From contig JAUXXX010000035.1 in NCBI GenBank assembly GCA_030684695.1, positions 28,835 through 92,834 of the forward strand: DNA of 64,000 nt, in the 5' to 3' direction. The notes under the pieces were generated by a model. The model did no database searches, was not told the origin of the DNA, and saw nothing but the letters and a program-made list of their open reading frames with translations. The translations under genes were made by a program, and so were the position numbers. Each line of letters starts with the position of its first letter. Within the stretch, counting starts at the first letter, position 1. Shown here in pieces: positions 1 through 10,045 of the stretch. The DNA is from a bacterium. Its GTDB lineage: Bacteria > Bacillota_I > Bacilli_A > Izemoplasmatales > Hujiaoplasmataceae.

Positions 1-14
1 TATTATCGGAGGAA

Positions 15-941
15 ATGATAATGTTTCAGTTATTCAAAAGAAAGAAGACAGATGATAGTGTTTCTTTGAAATATAAAACAAATGATATGAAATCATTACG
101 TGAATTTGAAGATCAATTAATACTACTGCAACTGAATTCAATCGTAATCCAACCAAAATTCGACTCGGTTATGAAGTTACCTATTGGTTCATCTAAAATT
201 GGGGGAAAACCTGATTTGCCAATTGACTTTGAGTGGTATTATTATAAAGCTAAATCATTGAATACTGGTATCGAAATAGATCGACCACTATCATTTTTGG
301 CACAATTTAACTTAGAGGAAATTAAGAAGTATGATTTAGATAACAGATTACCAAACACTGGAATATTGTACTTTTTTTATGAAATGGAATCAAATAAATG
401 GGGATTTGATCCCGCAGATAGAGGTTGCGCAAAAGTATACTATTATAATGGGTGTTTTAATAATTTAGTGAGTACTGATTGGCCAAGCGGAATTAGTGAT
501 GAATTTGTTTTTTCTGAAATCAGCTTATCTTTCTCTCCCAAAGTAAGCGCACCATGTTATGAAGAACTATCACCAGATTGGAATTTTGATATAGTGGATG
601 TATATAATGAAGTATTAGAAAAAAAGGGATATACTCATGGTGGCTATTCATCGAAATTACTAGGCTACTCAGACAACATACAAGGCGATATGACTCTAGA
701 GTGCCAATTAGTTTCTAATGGATTATACTGTGGTGATGGAACGGGATATCATTCTCCGAGGAGAAAAGAACTTGAAGCGAATAAAAATCAATGGAAACTT
801 CTATTTCAACTTGATTCAATAGATGAGAAAAAGATTCAGCTCTATTTTGGAGATATGGGAAGATTATATTTTTATATCAAAGAAGAGGATCTGCTAAACG
901 GTAATTTTGATAATATATGGTTTTCATTACAATGCACTTAA
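15..941 (+). CDS. DUF1963 (YwqG-like) family protein
   Basis: 308 aa ORF; motifs KIGGKPDLP, LSFLAQFNL, GILYFFYE, FQLDS...GDMGRLYFYI typical of DUF1963. Confidence 0.85.
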   Translation: MIMFQLFKRKKTDDSVSLKYKTNDMKSLREFEDQLILLQLNSIVIQPKFDSVMKLPIGSSKIGGKPDLPIDFEWYYYKAKSLNTGIEIDRPLSFLAQFNLEEIKKYDLDNRLPNTGILYFFYEMESNKWGFDPADRGCAKVYYYNGCFNNLVSTDWPSGISDEFVFSEISLSFSPKVSAPCYEELSPDWNFDIVDVYNEVLEKKGYTHGGYSSKLLGYSDNIQGDMTLECQLVSNGLYCGDGTGYHSPRRKELEANKNQWKLLFQLDSIDEKKIQLYFGDMGRLYFYIKEEDLLNGNFDNIWFSLQCT

Positions 942-1085
942 TAACAGACCGCATCTGGAATGTGAACTTGTTTTGGTCTGGTATGGTTTTTTAATCAGTG
1001 GGTAGCTCATGATATCATATGGGTAGAAACCCAGGAGAAGAGAAACCATACCAAGAAATAACTCGACTAGTTCAAATACATCCAA

Positions 1086-1113
1086 CAAAAAGATTCTGAA
1101 AAGAATCTTTTTG
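1086..1113 (+). terminator. Rho-independent terminator
   Basis: AAAAAGATTC-tgaaa-GAATCTTTTT perfect hairpin with T-run. Confidence 0.75.
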
Positions 1114-1182
1114 TATAACGGATAGATACAAAAATGTTGCAATAATCAACCGTTTCTCTTATAATGAAATGGGGGAAGAATA

Positions 1183-1500
1183 ATGAAAAAAGATAAAACT
1201 AAGATAGAAAAAATTCTTAAAAATGAGTATCTAATCGATATGGATAAACATTCTAAAGAGTTATGGCTAAGAGCAAAAATAGTGATGCAATTTGTGACGC
1301 TAAGAGAAATACGAAAGTTATCTCAAAATGATGTGGCAATTAAAATGAATGTACTACGTCAACAAATTACTAGATTTGAAAATATGACTAATTCACCAAC
1401 CATTAGTTTTCTTGTTAGGTACGCAACCGCACTCAATACTACAATTGATGTGATTCTAAACGGAGTAGAACTAAAGGGGGCATCTAATGAAGGATACTAA
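1183..1500 (+). CDS. XRE-family HTH regulator
   Basis: 105 aa; LREIRKLSQNDVAIKMNVLRQQITRFEN...TISFLVRYATALNTTIDVIL HTH_3 pattern; overlaps the next ORF by 14 nt. Confidence 0.8.
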   Translation: MKKDKTKIEKILKNEYLIDMDKHSKELWLRAKIVMQFVTLREIRKLSQNDVAIKMNVLRQQITRFENMTNSPTISFLVRYATALNTTIDVILNGVELKGASNEGY

Positions 1501-2362
1501 ATTCGAAATTGTTAAGTTTGTTAATAGTGATGTGGAACTAGACGTAAGTATAAGTCCTAATGATGAAACTGTTTGGTTGTCCCTCGATGAAATGTCTATG
1601 TTGTTTGAACGAGACAGGTCCGTTATTGGGAAGCATATAAGAAAGATCATAAACAGCAATGAGCTTGATGAAAACACATGTAGGGCAAAATTTGCCCGAC
1701 AACTAGAGGATGGTCGAGTTTATCAAATAGATTATTACAATTTAGATGTAATCATTGCTGTTGGATATAGAGTTAATTCAAAGAAAGGTACAATATTTAG
1801 AAAATGGGCAACAACCATATTGAAAGAGTATCTATTAAAAGGGTATAGTTTAAATGAAAATAGAGTTTCTGTTTCAAATGATAATTATATCGAATTGAAA
1901 AATGAAGTGAAATCTATTAATACTAGACTATTAGCAATAGAAAATAAGATTGATTCGAAAGAAATCCCAATTGAGAAAATATTCTTCAATGGTGAGTTTT
2001 ACGATGCGTACTCTTTAATTCAAGACATATTTAGAAAAGCTAACAATGAAATCATAATTATTGATAATTATATCGATAAAACACTTTTAGATCGATTGGT
2101 TGTTAAGAGAAGAAACGTTAGTGTTATCGTGTATCATGATCATACCAAGTCGCAATTATACGGAACGGATATAATAGCATTTAACAAACAATACGGTGGT
2201 TTTAGTAATGTAAATACCACAAAAGTACATGATAGATATGTGATTATTGATAAGGTAATCCTGTATCATATTGGTGCCTCACTAAAAGATTTAGGGAAGA
2301 AGATATTTTCTATCAGCGAATCAAATCCTCAAACTATAAGTACTTTATTAGAAAATCTTTAA
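1487..2362 (+). CDS. RhuM-family protein with C-terminal PLD-like domain
   Basis: N-terminal RhuM signature (WLSLDEMSMLFERDRSVIGKHI, DGRVYQIDYYNLDVIIAVGYRVNSKKGTIFRKWATTILKEYLLKGY); C-terminal EIIIIDNYIDKTLLDRL...VHDRYVIIDK..YHIGASLKDLGKKIF. Confidence 0.85.
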   Translation: MKDTKFEIVKFVNSDVELDVSISPNDETVWLSLDEMSMLFERDRSVIGKHIRKIINSNELDENTCRAKFARQLEDGRVYQIDYYNLDVIIAVGYRVNSKKGTIFRKWATTILKEYLLKGYSLNENRVSVSNDNYIELKNEVKSINTRLLAIENKIDSKEIPIEKIFFNGEFYDAYSLIQDIFRKANNEIIIIDNYIDKTLLDRLVVKRRNVSVIVYHDHTKSQLYGTDIIAFNKQYGGFSNVNTTKVHDRYVIIDKVILYHIGASLKDLGKKIFSISESNPQTISTLLENL

Positions 2363-2542
2363 AACATGAATATATACGCCTCGCGTTATAGAGGTTTACT
2401 TGTTTCCGTATGAAATGTACTTGAATTGTCGCCCTTGCACATCCTGTGCATACAGTTAAAGAGTAGTTTTACAAGGTGCTAAAATCTACACGATTATGTC
2501 AATTATTGAGGAATACTAATTTAAAGGTTAAAATTTAGAGAA

Positions 2543-2578
2543 AAAACCACTTTCCTTATAATTATGGAAAGTGGTTTT
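2543..2578. terminator. Bidirectional terminator hairpin
   Basis: AAAACCACTTTCC/GGAAAGTGGTTTT 13-bp perfect stem. Confidence 0.7.
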
Positions 2579-2901
2579 AAGTTATTCATAGATAAAACAA
2601 ATACATATTGATTTTTATATTCGTTTTTGTATTTGTAGATCGAATATACAATCAGATTCCACATATTTCATCTAGATTGCCTTTTGATAGCACAAATGCT
2701 TGTATGTATCGTTTTATGCTTTTTTAAACCAACATTCTGTTGATTTCAGGTTATATTTCTTTTCTACTTTATACATAATGTTAACTGACTCTTCAAGTGA
2801 TGATTCGATATGTTTAGATTAAAAACTTTGTGGCTTTTATATCAAGAACAACGATTTATTTCGCTCTTGAGATAGTGAAGCTTAAATTACTTGTAATGCT
2901 G

Positions 2902-3408
2902 TTAGGAATCCATCAAGGTTATCAATGCACTTGAAAATACTATGAAAACAACAGCACCAAAGCGATAGTATCGTGTTATAGATGCTGTTTCAAGGTATGC
3001 ATTGTATACATCAATAGCCATTTGTTCATTGGAAAATTCATAAATTCGCCAAACAGCATCTGTTCCCAAGCCTTTTTGATACGCAGAAGTTAGTAATGTA
3101 GTAACCCCTGTTGTTCTTTCAATATGAGACTGTAATCCGCCAAACATGTTGATATGATAGTTTTCATAACTACCACCAAAACCGTTTGATTCCAAAAAAG
3201 CGAGCAAATCAGAGACAGAACTAAAGCGGACTGCAGGGGTGGAAGTAGTGGTAGACAGGGAATCTGGATTAGTCGTATTTTCAGAAGTGCCAGAAATCGT
3301 TGTGTTAGTGGGTTCTAAATAGTTTGATGAACTGGTTGATGAGTCACAAGCCGATAAAAAAATATATAGCAAGCAAAGCAATAAAGTGAAAAGAACTCTC
3401 TTTTTCAT
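2902..3408 (-). CDS. Putative lipoprotein of unknown function
   Basis: MKKRVLFTLLLCLLYIFLSAC lipobox followed by a Ser/Thr-rich linker. Confidence 0.7.
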   Translation of the reverse strand: MKKRVLFTLLLCLLYIFLSACDSSTSSSNYLEPTNTTISGTSENTTNPDSLSTTTSTPAVRFSSVSDLLAFLESNGFGGSYENYHINMFGGLQSHIERTTGVTTLLTSAYQKGLGTDAVWRIYEFSNEQMAIDVYNAYLETASITRYYRFGAVVFIVFSSALITLMDS

Positions 3409-4309
3409 AAAAAACTCCTTTGGTTTTTAATCTTATTTTATCGAATTCAGCATAAACCGTCAACAAGGGTATTATAAATACTTAGATTTCTACTATAATT
3501 TGAGACTAACTATGGAAGTATACCTGTTTTGTTTTTAATAACCCCTAAAAAACCAAGCAGCAAACATCGCTTGACGACATTTTGGATACATAGCAACTTG
3601 GATATTGCAAGACATGCCACTTCTTAAAAATAACTTCCAAAAGTTTATGTATTATACTTATATTTGCATGATATAAAGATATTTACAGAGAGGGCTCAAA
3701 TAATGGACAGAAGGTTATAATATCCGCTTCATTCATTTTTAAATAGACTTACATTTCCTCCTTATCTATTAACTATATCAAAAAAAGTAGACTGTGTTAA
3801 TCTATTTAACGCGTCCGCTTTTACTATACCAGTTTAATTGTATCAGGCCTTTTTATGCAAAAAATTAGGGATATAGACAAAATATGCTAACTTTTAGTCG
3901 ATTTTTGACTTTTTATACTTAGTTGACACTATTTATGAAATTCTAAATTGATAAGCAATAACTGATATCGACCGAACTGTTTATACTATTTGGGTGAGGG
4001 GGTGATAAAACTCTGCACGATTACCTGACTTCTTAGTGATTTCATAGAATCAATCTCAAGTACAAGTTGGATAAATGAATATTCATAATGAATAATAACT
4101 ACAAAAAGTATAACGTGGATTGGCATGGAGTTTGATGAGTGGTCGCATATGAATCATATGCATAGAAAACCGCTTATCAAAATCCATTTGGATTAGCTTT
4201 TCGATTTTGCCATTTTGCTGATGCTGCGCAGTCATTAATTATCATATAAGTAAAACCGTACATGTAGCACTTCCTAATAAGTTCTTATAGAGAAAAGGAA
4301 TGGTTTGAT

Positions 4310-4523
4310 ATGAATAAAGCACGCATAAACATTATCATCAACATTCTTGGAGTATTCATTGTTTTTGTTATTTTTTTCATTCCATGAACTTTTAAATTGG
4401 ATTGTGACCTCCGACGAAGAATATCAGTATTTTTTTACTACCTTGGTGGGGGTGAAGTGCATTGGATTAATATCATTTGAGATCTTATTCTTTTTTGTGT
4501 TTTCAACAAAAATCCGACTCTAA
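4310..4523 (+). pseudogene. Small membrane protein gene interrupted by a frameshift in a T7 run
   Basis: MNKARINIIINILGVFIVFVIFF in one frame, continuing as SFHELLNWIVTSDEEYQYFFTTLVGVKCIGLISFEILFFFVFSTKIRL* in the +1 frame after TTTTTTT; total length is 3n+1. Confidence 0.5.
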
Positions 4524-4678
4524 GCTTATCTGCAAAGGGAACGTTTCGTCCAGTCCTTGACATAGGGTACACATTATCTCCTCAAGTATTAGGCCTTTTT
4601 TATTAATTTTTTATGTTTATTTTGATATAACATAAATAATGACAACGACATAGTCAAGAACTATTCAAAAGGAGCTCT

Positions 4679-5407
4679 ATGCAAAAAACAAAACCGTTAA
4701 CGATTGAAAATAGAGGGGATATTTTATATGTCGATTACCCTGAGGTATACGACGCATTTGCGTCAGTAGTAAAGAAGCCAACCATGATGGAAGCCCTTAA
4801 AAAACATTTTGATCTACAAGACAAAGTGGTTCTAGACATCGGTTCAGGGGCGGGCGATTCAACGTTTCAGTTATCCACCATTTCAAAAGCAGTGATTGGT
4901 CTTGAAATTGAAGACAACATGAGAAGTATCGCATTAAAAAGCATGGAAGAAATGAATATTCAAAATGTATCCTTTAAAAAAGGGACAGCCTTACAAATGG
5001 AATTACCAGATCAATCAGTGGACGTATCGGTTGCGATTACATTACCCTTATTCATTGAAGATGAGATTAGAATGTATGTAAAAGAAACGATTAGAGTCAC
5101 TAAACCTGGTGGAATGGTGATTAATTTAGGGATTGCGCCATACAGCTATGGTGGTGATTTGGCAGAAATCATCTTAGGTCCATCGAAAATCACTGAAGAA
5201 GATACCGAAGGAGTTGTTGACCGAATCCTAAGAGATGAATTTGGATTTGATTATTTTGATTATGAAGCTCTTCAAACGTTTGATTCGGTTGAACACATGG
5301 TTTCCACCTACGGGTTTATCTTTGGACAACAAGTGATTGATTATATCCGTATAAATAACCGAAACCACGTTAATTGGACATATCGTGTGCACTATCTCAA
5401 GAAATGA
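4679..5407 (+). CDS. Class I SAM-dependent methyltransferase
   Basis: VVLDIGSGAGDSTFQLS motif I; 242 aa; preceded by AGGAGCT SD. Confidence 0.85.
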   Translation: MQKTKPLTIENRGDILYVDYPEVYDAFASVVKKPTMMEALKKHFDLQDKVVLDIGSGAGDSTFQLSTISKAVIGLEIEDNMRSIALKSMEEMNIQNVSFKKGTALQMELPDQSVDVSVAITLPLFIEDEIRMYVKETIRVTKPGGMVINLGIAPYSYGGDLAEIILGPSKITEEDTEGVVDRILRDEFGFDYFDYEALQTFDSVEHMVSTYGFIFGQQVIDYIRINNRNHVNWTYRVHYLKK

Positions 5408-5436
5408 AAAATACATCATATGTCCAATACTCAATA

Positions 5437-5548
5437 AAGGAAAAGGGCAACTGGACTGTATAGGATAAATACAACATTTATTCTCGATAGTTCCCTTTGT
5501 TAAGCCATTATTTAGGGGTGCTAAAATTGTATTATAACCCTTTTCCTT
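5437..5548. repeat. Dispersed intergenic repeat with 11-bp terminal inverted repeats
   Basis: AAGGAAAAGGG (5437-5447) and CCCTTTTCCTT (5538-5548); interior resembles 9012-9113. Confidence 0.55.
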
Positions 5549-5722
5549 AGACAATATTGATGACATAGCACCTTGGGTATAACAAATCAGATGTGGTAAT
5601 GTGCCTTCTTTTTGCGCAGCTTAGGAGCTATTATATATAAAAAGAAAAGGGTTCAAAACAGAACAAAGTTACCAAGATGCAAATGTCCAAAACCACTCAT
5701 TAAAACCACTTAATCCAAACAT

Positions 5723-5752
5723 TAAGAGGTGCAAACTTGCATCTCTTTTTTG
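5723..5752 (+). terminator. Rho-independent terminator
   Basis: AAGAGGTGCAA-ac-TTGCATCTCTTTTTTG. Confidence 0.65.
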
Positions 5753-5862
5753 TTTTTTGAACGACATATTGATTTAATGTTTTGCCTTGATATAATGATA
5801 GTAACAATACTTCTCCTGCTTGGAAACAGGGGAGGTATTTATTTTTTCTGGGGGTGTGTTTC

Positions 5863-8800
5863 GTGAAAAAGAATGTTCTATTCATCGGGTTGTTCCTATT
5901 TGTATTCACAAGTTGTCAAAAGACAACGACCACTTCTATTCCAAGCACGACTACAACAGTTCCTGTGGTAACAACCACAACAGTTCCTGTGGTAACAACC
6001 ACAACAGAACCTGAGGTAACAACATCAGTTCCCGTAGTTACAACTACTACAGCTACACCAGCAATCGATGTTAGCTATTTGAGTTATACAACGGTTTCAG
6101 GAACCATTCGAATTCTAGGATTCATTACCGGTCAATCACGAGAACATCTCATCATTCCTGAAACGATTAATCAAATGCCGGTGACGGAAATCGCTAACCA
6201 AGCGTTTCAAGGTAACCTTATAATCAAAACCGTTGTCTTACCAAGTTCACTAACACATATCGGAAATGAAGCCTTTGCTTTAGCCGAAAATTTAGTTTCG
6301 GTTCGGATTGATGGTATTTCTGCCATACGCTATGTCGGCAATCAAGCGTTTAGTGAATGTAAAAAACTCACATCAGCACAACTTGTTACTTCACCGGAAT
6401 TAATAAAATTTTCTCCACAATCACAAGTAATCAGTTTGGCCGATGAAGAAGAAACAGTTATCTTTGGTGAACTGGTATTTTATAAGTGTAACAGTTTAGT
6501 CATATTCGTGGTTCCTGAAGGCACGAAGCGGATTCCTCAAGGCATGTTTACTGACTGTGAAAGCCTCCAGGTTATCGTGATACCGGACTCTGTTGTGGCG
6601 ATTGAAGATTTCGCATTTGCTGGTTGCCAAGGGTTATTGGAAATTCAGCTATCATCCGCTTTGATGAGCATTGGAGCTCATGCATTTAGTGGATGTACCT
6701 CCTTAGCGACCATTTCATTTCCAAGTAGCCTTGTATCCATTGGCGATATGGCTTTTCATCAATGCTACCGGCTAAAAGTAGTTGTCATTCCAATCAACGT
6801 TATATCCATGGGTATGGATGTTTTTGTGCCCAATTTTGAGATCACTCATCCGTTACGAGTTTACATTGAGGCATCAAGTCTCCCAAGTGGCTGGAGCGAA
6901 TTTTTCGCTCCGAGTTATGTGGGAGTGTTTTACGGTTTAGGAACCATTGAAATCATCGATGATTTTATGCTCCTACCCGATGAGAATGGGTGGAGTGTTC
7001 TTGGGTTTGTAGGAGATAGCATGGACCAACTGAACATTCCCGAGATGATTCAAGGGAAACCAGTAATAAGCATTCATTCGCACGCATTTTCATTTCAAAC
7101 ACAAATCAAGATTTTTCACATTCCGAGGACCGTTCAAACCATTGGTGATTCAGCTTTTTATGATTCGGGCATCGAGGTAATACTTTTTGAGGAACAGTCG
7201 CAATTACGGCATTTAGGGGCTCATGTGTTTGAAGCATCGTCTTTCTTTCAAACCCCTTTATTACCAGAAAGCATCCTTACGATTGGGGGCTATGCATTTT
7301 ACCAATGTGATGGCATGACTGGGGAGTTCAAATTTCCTTCTCAGGTCCAAACCCTCGAGTCTTATACATTAGCATACGTGAGCCAGTTACAGTCCATTGT
7401 TTTACCAAAATCTTTAAAACGCATTGAAACTCATTCGATAATTGGTGTTATCGAATTACAATGGATTATTATTCCTCGTTTAGTTGAAGAGATTCAAATG
7501 CAAGGAATTGCGGATTGTCCCAAAGCCATCATTTTGGTTGAAAACAATGCGATTGGTACCAACTGGAACCCAGATTGGAATCCACATAACCGACCAGTAT
7601 ACTTCAATGCACAATCTTTAGTCATAGAATCCGGATTCTTATTCCAAGTGAACCAGAGTCAAGCTACTCTAATCAAGTATCTTGGCGAATGGGATCATAG
7701 TATAGTCGATATTCCACAAATGGTTAAAGGAAAAGTTGTTTCTGTGATTGGCGCAAGCGCATTTGAGTTTCAAACCAATATTACTAAAATCACGTTGCCA
7801 TCATCTGTACAAACCATTGAAGCTTATGCATTTGCAGGATGTAGTCAATTAGAGACATTTGAGATTGCTCCAAACTCGATTCTTCTGGAAATTCAAGAAG
7901 GAGCATTCAAGAATACAACTTCTTTACAAGCTTTTTATCTACCTGACTTTGTTCAAATCATTGGTGATTATGCCTTTGATGGCGCGTCCGAATTAACCAC
8001 TTTCTCCATCTCTTCATCGAGCGATCTTCAATCTATTGGGCGAGAAGCATTCAGTAAAACACGTAAGCTAGCACAGATTTTTATTCCCAACTCGGTTCAA
8101 ACCATTGGATATTATGCTTTTTCTAGGATGCTTTTTGAAGAGGGGAACGATTTCCACGTTAGTTTAACCATTTACGTTGAAGCGACCAATCAGCCACAAA
8201 CTTGGCACGATGAATGGGTCGAGTATGAGTCAAAGCCGATAGCAATTATATGGGATGCCAACCAAATCCTTTATGAAGGAGACTACATCTATCAAATTGA
8301 TTCTTCCGGATATGTTAGGTTACTTCGATACATTGGAGATTCTTCGATAACAAGCATTGTCATTCCTACTCATATTCAAAACCGACTCGTATTGCACATA
8401 GGCAACCGCACTTTTTCTGGTATGAAACATTTGACTTCGGTTACGATACCTGAATCCATCCAAACCATTGGGGAAGGAGCCTTTCTTCGTTGTCAAAATC
8501 TGTCTGTTTTTATATTACCTAATCATCTTCAATGGATTGGAAAAGACGCTTTCGAAACGGAGAGAAATTTGATCACGTTTGTTCGCTCACAAGGGACAGT
8601 CGAGCAAGCCTCTGATTTCACTCCTGGATGGCTTGGATCTTATGGAGTTGCGACATATCGTTATCATATTTTACAAGATGGAAAGAGATTACCGAATATA
8701 TGGCTTGAGGCTGTGGATGTTTCAGAACAAGGATTAACCATTCACCCAACCCTTCAAGACCCCGATCAAATTGGAACTTTCAAGTTCATGGAGTTACTTT

Positions 8801-8973
8801 ATCAAAATCAAGTCATCTATTCTTCCAATCTATGGGGAGAATGGGAAGTTGACCAACTAGTCCCTTCTACTATGTATTTGGTTCGCGTTCAAATCGAATT
8901 TACCATTGCAAATCAAGTGATGATGCGAGACTTTTATTATGCTGTTACGACAGGCTCAATAGAAACACCATAG
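5863..8973 (+). CDS. BspA-like LRR_5 repeat surface lipoprotein
   Basis: Lipobox LFVFTSC then (T)nVPVVTTTT linker and many LRR_5 repeats (IGxxAFxxCxxLxxIxIPxSVxxIG). ORF track starts at 5854, but GTG 5863 follows a GGGGG SD better. Confidence 0.85.
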   Translation: MKKNVLFIGLFLFVFTSCQKTTTTSIPSTTTTVPVVTTTTVPVVTTTTEPEVTTSVPVVTTTTATPAIDVSYLSYTTVSGTIRILGFITGQSREHLIIPETINQMPVTEIANQAFQGNLIIKTVVLPSSLTHIGNEAFALAENLVSVRIDGISAIRYVGNQAFSECKKLTSAQLVTSPELIKFSPQSQVISLADEEETVIFGELVFYKCNSLVIFVVPEGTKRIPQGMFTDCESLQVIVIPDSVVAIEDFAFAGCQGLLEIQLSSALMSIGAHAFSGCTSLATISFPSSLVSIGDMAFHQCYRLKVVVIPINVISMGMDVFVPNFEITHPLRVYIEASSLPSGWSEFFAPSYVGVFYGLGTIEIIDDFMLLPDENGWSVLGFVGDSMDQLNIPEMIQGKPVISIHSHAFSFQTQIKIFHIPRTVQTIGDSAFYDSGIEVILFEEQSQLRHLGAHVFEASSFFQTPLLPESILTIGGYAFYQCDGMTGEFKFPSQVQTLESYTLAYVSQLQSIVLPKSLKRIETHSIIGVIELQWIIIPRLVEEIQMQGIADCPKAIILVENNAIGTNWNPDWNPHNRPVYFNAQSLVIESGFLFQVNQSQATLIKYLGEWDHSIVDIPQMVKGKVVSVIGASAFEFQTNITKITLPSSVQTIEAYAFAGCSQLETFEIAPNSILLEIQEGAFKNTTSLQAFYLPDFVQIIGDYAFDGASELTTFSISSSSDLQSIGREAFSKTRKLAQIFIPNSVQTIGYYAFSRMLFEEGNDFHVSLTIYVEATNQPQTWHDEWVEYESKPIAIIWDANQILYEGDYIYQIDSSGYVRLLRYIGDSSITSIVIPTHIQNRLVLHIGNRTFSGMKHLTSVTIPESIQTIGEGAFLRCQNLSVFILPNHLQWIGKDAFETERNLITFVRSQGTVEQASDFTPGWLGSYGVATYRYHILQDGKRLPNIWLEAVDVSEQGLTIHPTLQDPDQIGTFKFMELLYQNQVIYSSNLWGEWEVDQLVPSTMYLVRVQIEFTIANQVMMRDFYYAVTTGSIETP
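5956..6006 (+). repeat. 24-bp in-frame tandem repeat encoding TTVPVVTT
   Basis: acaacagttcctgtggtaacaacc repeated, followed by degenerate copies. Confidence 0.8.
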
Positions 8974-9011
8974 ATTTTGTCAGAATCGAATGAGGAGGCT
9001 ATTAAGAAATT

Positions 9012-9113
9012 AGACTGTATAGGGAAAATACAATAGTCAATATAGAAATTCACTTTTGTAAAGCTATTTTATAGGGGTATACAAACTGTACTATAACTCT
9101 TTACCTTGGACAT
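9012..9113. repeat. Second copy of the 5437-5548 intergenic repeat
   Basis: gactgtatagg.aaatacaa...aggggt...aaa.tgta.tataac.cttt.ccttgGacat shared in order. Confidence 0.5.
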
Positions 9114-9128
9114 CTAGCTAGAATAGGT

Positions 9129-9162
9129 CTGATACAATAATCAGGCCTATTTTTTGTGCAAA
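9129..9162 (+). terminator. Rho-independent terminator
   Basis: AGGTCTGAT-acaata-ATCAGGCCT followed by ATTTTTTG. Confidence 0.65.
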
Positions 9163-9246
9163 TATTCGACCTATCCTTTTCGTGATGATTTTTTGAACCG
9201 AGATTGGAGTCTTATTCTATCTGAAACTAAAAATGAAGCAGCAATA

Positions 9247-9285
9247 AAAAAGATGGGCTTCTCCATGTGGAGACCCATCTTTTTG
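9247..9285. terminator. Bidirectional terminator
   Basis: AAAAAAGATGGGCTTCTCCATGTGGAGACCCATCTTTTT. Confidence 0.75.
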
Positions 9286-9296
9286 ATGATCAATGC

Positions 9297-9470
9297 TTAT
9301 TCAAATGCTTCTTTGATGGCATTCGAAATGGAATCAAGTAATGCATTTTGATTTAACGGGATTGACTCTGAAGAAGGCGTCGTGGTGTCTTTATTGAGGG
9401 GGTTATTTGTACAGCCAACCAAGACGAGCAAAGATAACAGAATCAAACCAAACAATAGAATCTTTTTCAT
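9297..9470 (-). CDS. Small putative lipoprotein (57 aa), absent from the ORF track
   Basis: MKKILLFGLILLSLLVLVGCTNNPLNKDTTTPSSESIPLNQNALLDSISNAIKEAFE*; lipobox LVGC; starts 2 nt after the upstream gene stop; followed by a terminator. Confidence 0.75.
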   Translation of the reverse strand: MKKILLFGLILLSLLVLVGCTNNPLNKDTTTPSSESIPLNQNALLDSISNAIKEAFE

Positions 9471-9472
9471 CG

Positions 9473-10045
9473 TTATTCCCCACTTCCTGTATACGCTGAA
9501 ATCAGAATTGATAAATCCGTTTCAATCATAAAACTACTAGGTAATGCCTCAAACACTCCACCCTTGTTATCAACGAATCTCCAGGTTCCTAAAGCAATAT
9601 TTTCGATTACAATAAGTTCTTGAGAAACAATCGACAAGTCCTTATGTACTCCAACTAACGGATCGATCAGAATATGCGAGGCAAAACCCCAAGAACGAGA
9701 CACATCAGGATAGAAAGAATAGTTATTCACTAAGAAACGGACCAAATCCGTTCCATCGGATTTAGAAACAATTATGATATTCGCTGAACCAGAAGAAGGA
9801 ACCCCATTGGCAACGAACGATAATGTTCCCACATAAATCGTTAAAACATCATCTACCTCAACCGAACCATATAGTAACGACTCTGAATCTAAAGCACTTA
9901 AGACTTGAACTTCAAACTTGAATGCTTCCACAATGGTAATTGAATCAAACGGATAGTATAAATCTTCCGCCGCTAGATGGAGAGTACGCAGCTGCCAACC
10001 AAATAGCAACAATGCAACCAAAATAAGAACTTTTTTCATATTCAA
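9473..10045 (-). CDS. Hypothetical secreted protein
   Basis: 190 aa with N-terminal signal-like hydrophobic segment; SD aggagg-like sequence upstream. Confidence 0.65.
   Translation of the reverse strand: MNMKKVLILVALLLFGWQLRTLHLAAEDLYYPFDSITIVEAFKFEVQVLSALDSESLLYGSVEVDDVLTIYVGTLSFVANGVPSSGSANIIIVSKSDGTDLVRFLVNNYSFYPDVSRSWGFASHILIDPLVGVHKDLSIVSQELIVIENIALGTWRFVDNKGGVFEALPSSFMIETDLSILISAYTGSGE

Noticed and set aside
2579-2900. Possible decayed minus-strand gene (SLEESVNIMYKVEKKYNLKSTECWFKKA*...)
   Set aside because: Multiple stops and no family recognised; too weak to call.
5820-6014. 64-aa ORF (NSSCGNNHNSSCGNNHN repeats)
   Set aside because: Out-of-frame reading of the BspA-like Thr/Val linker repeats.
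9154-9351. 65-aa plus ORF
   Set aside because: Antisense to the small lipoprotein and runs through the terminator hairpin.
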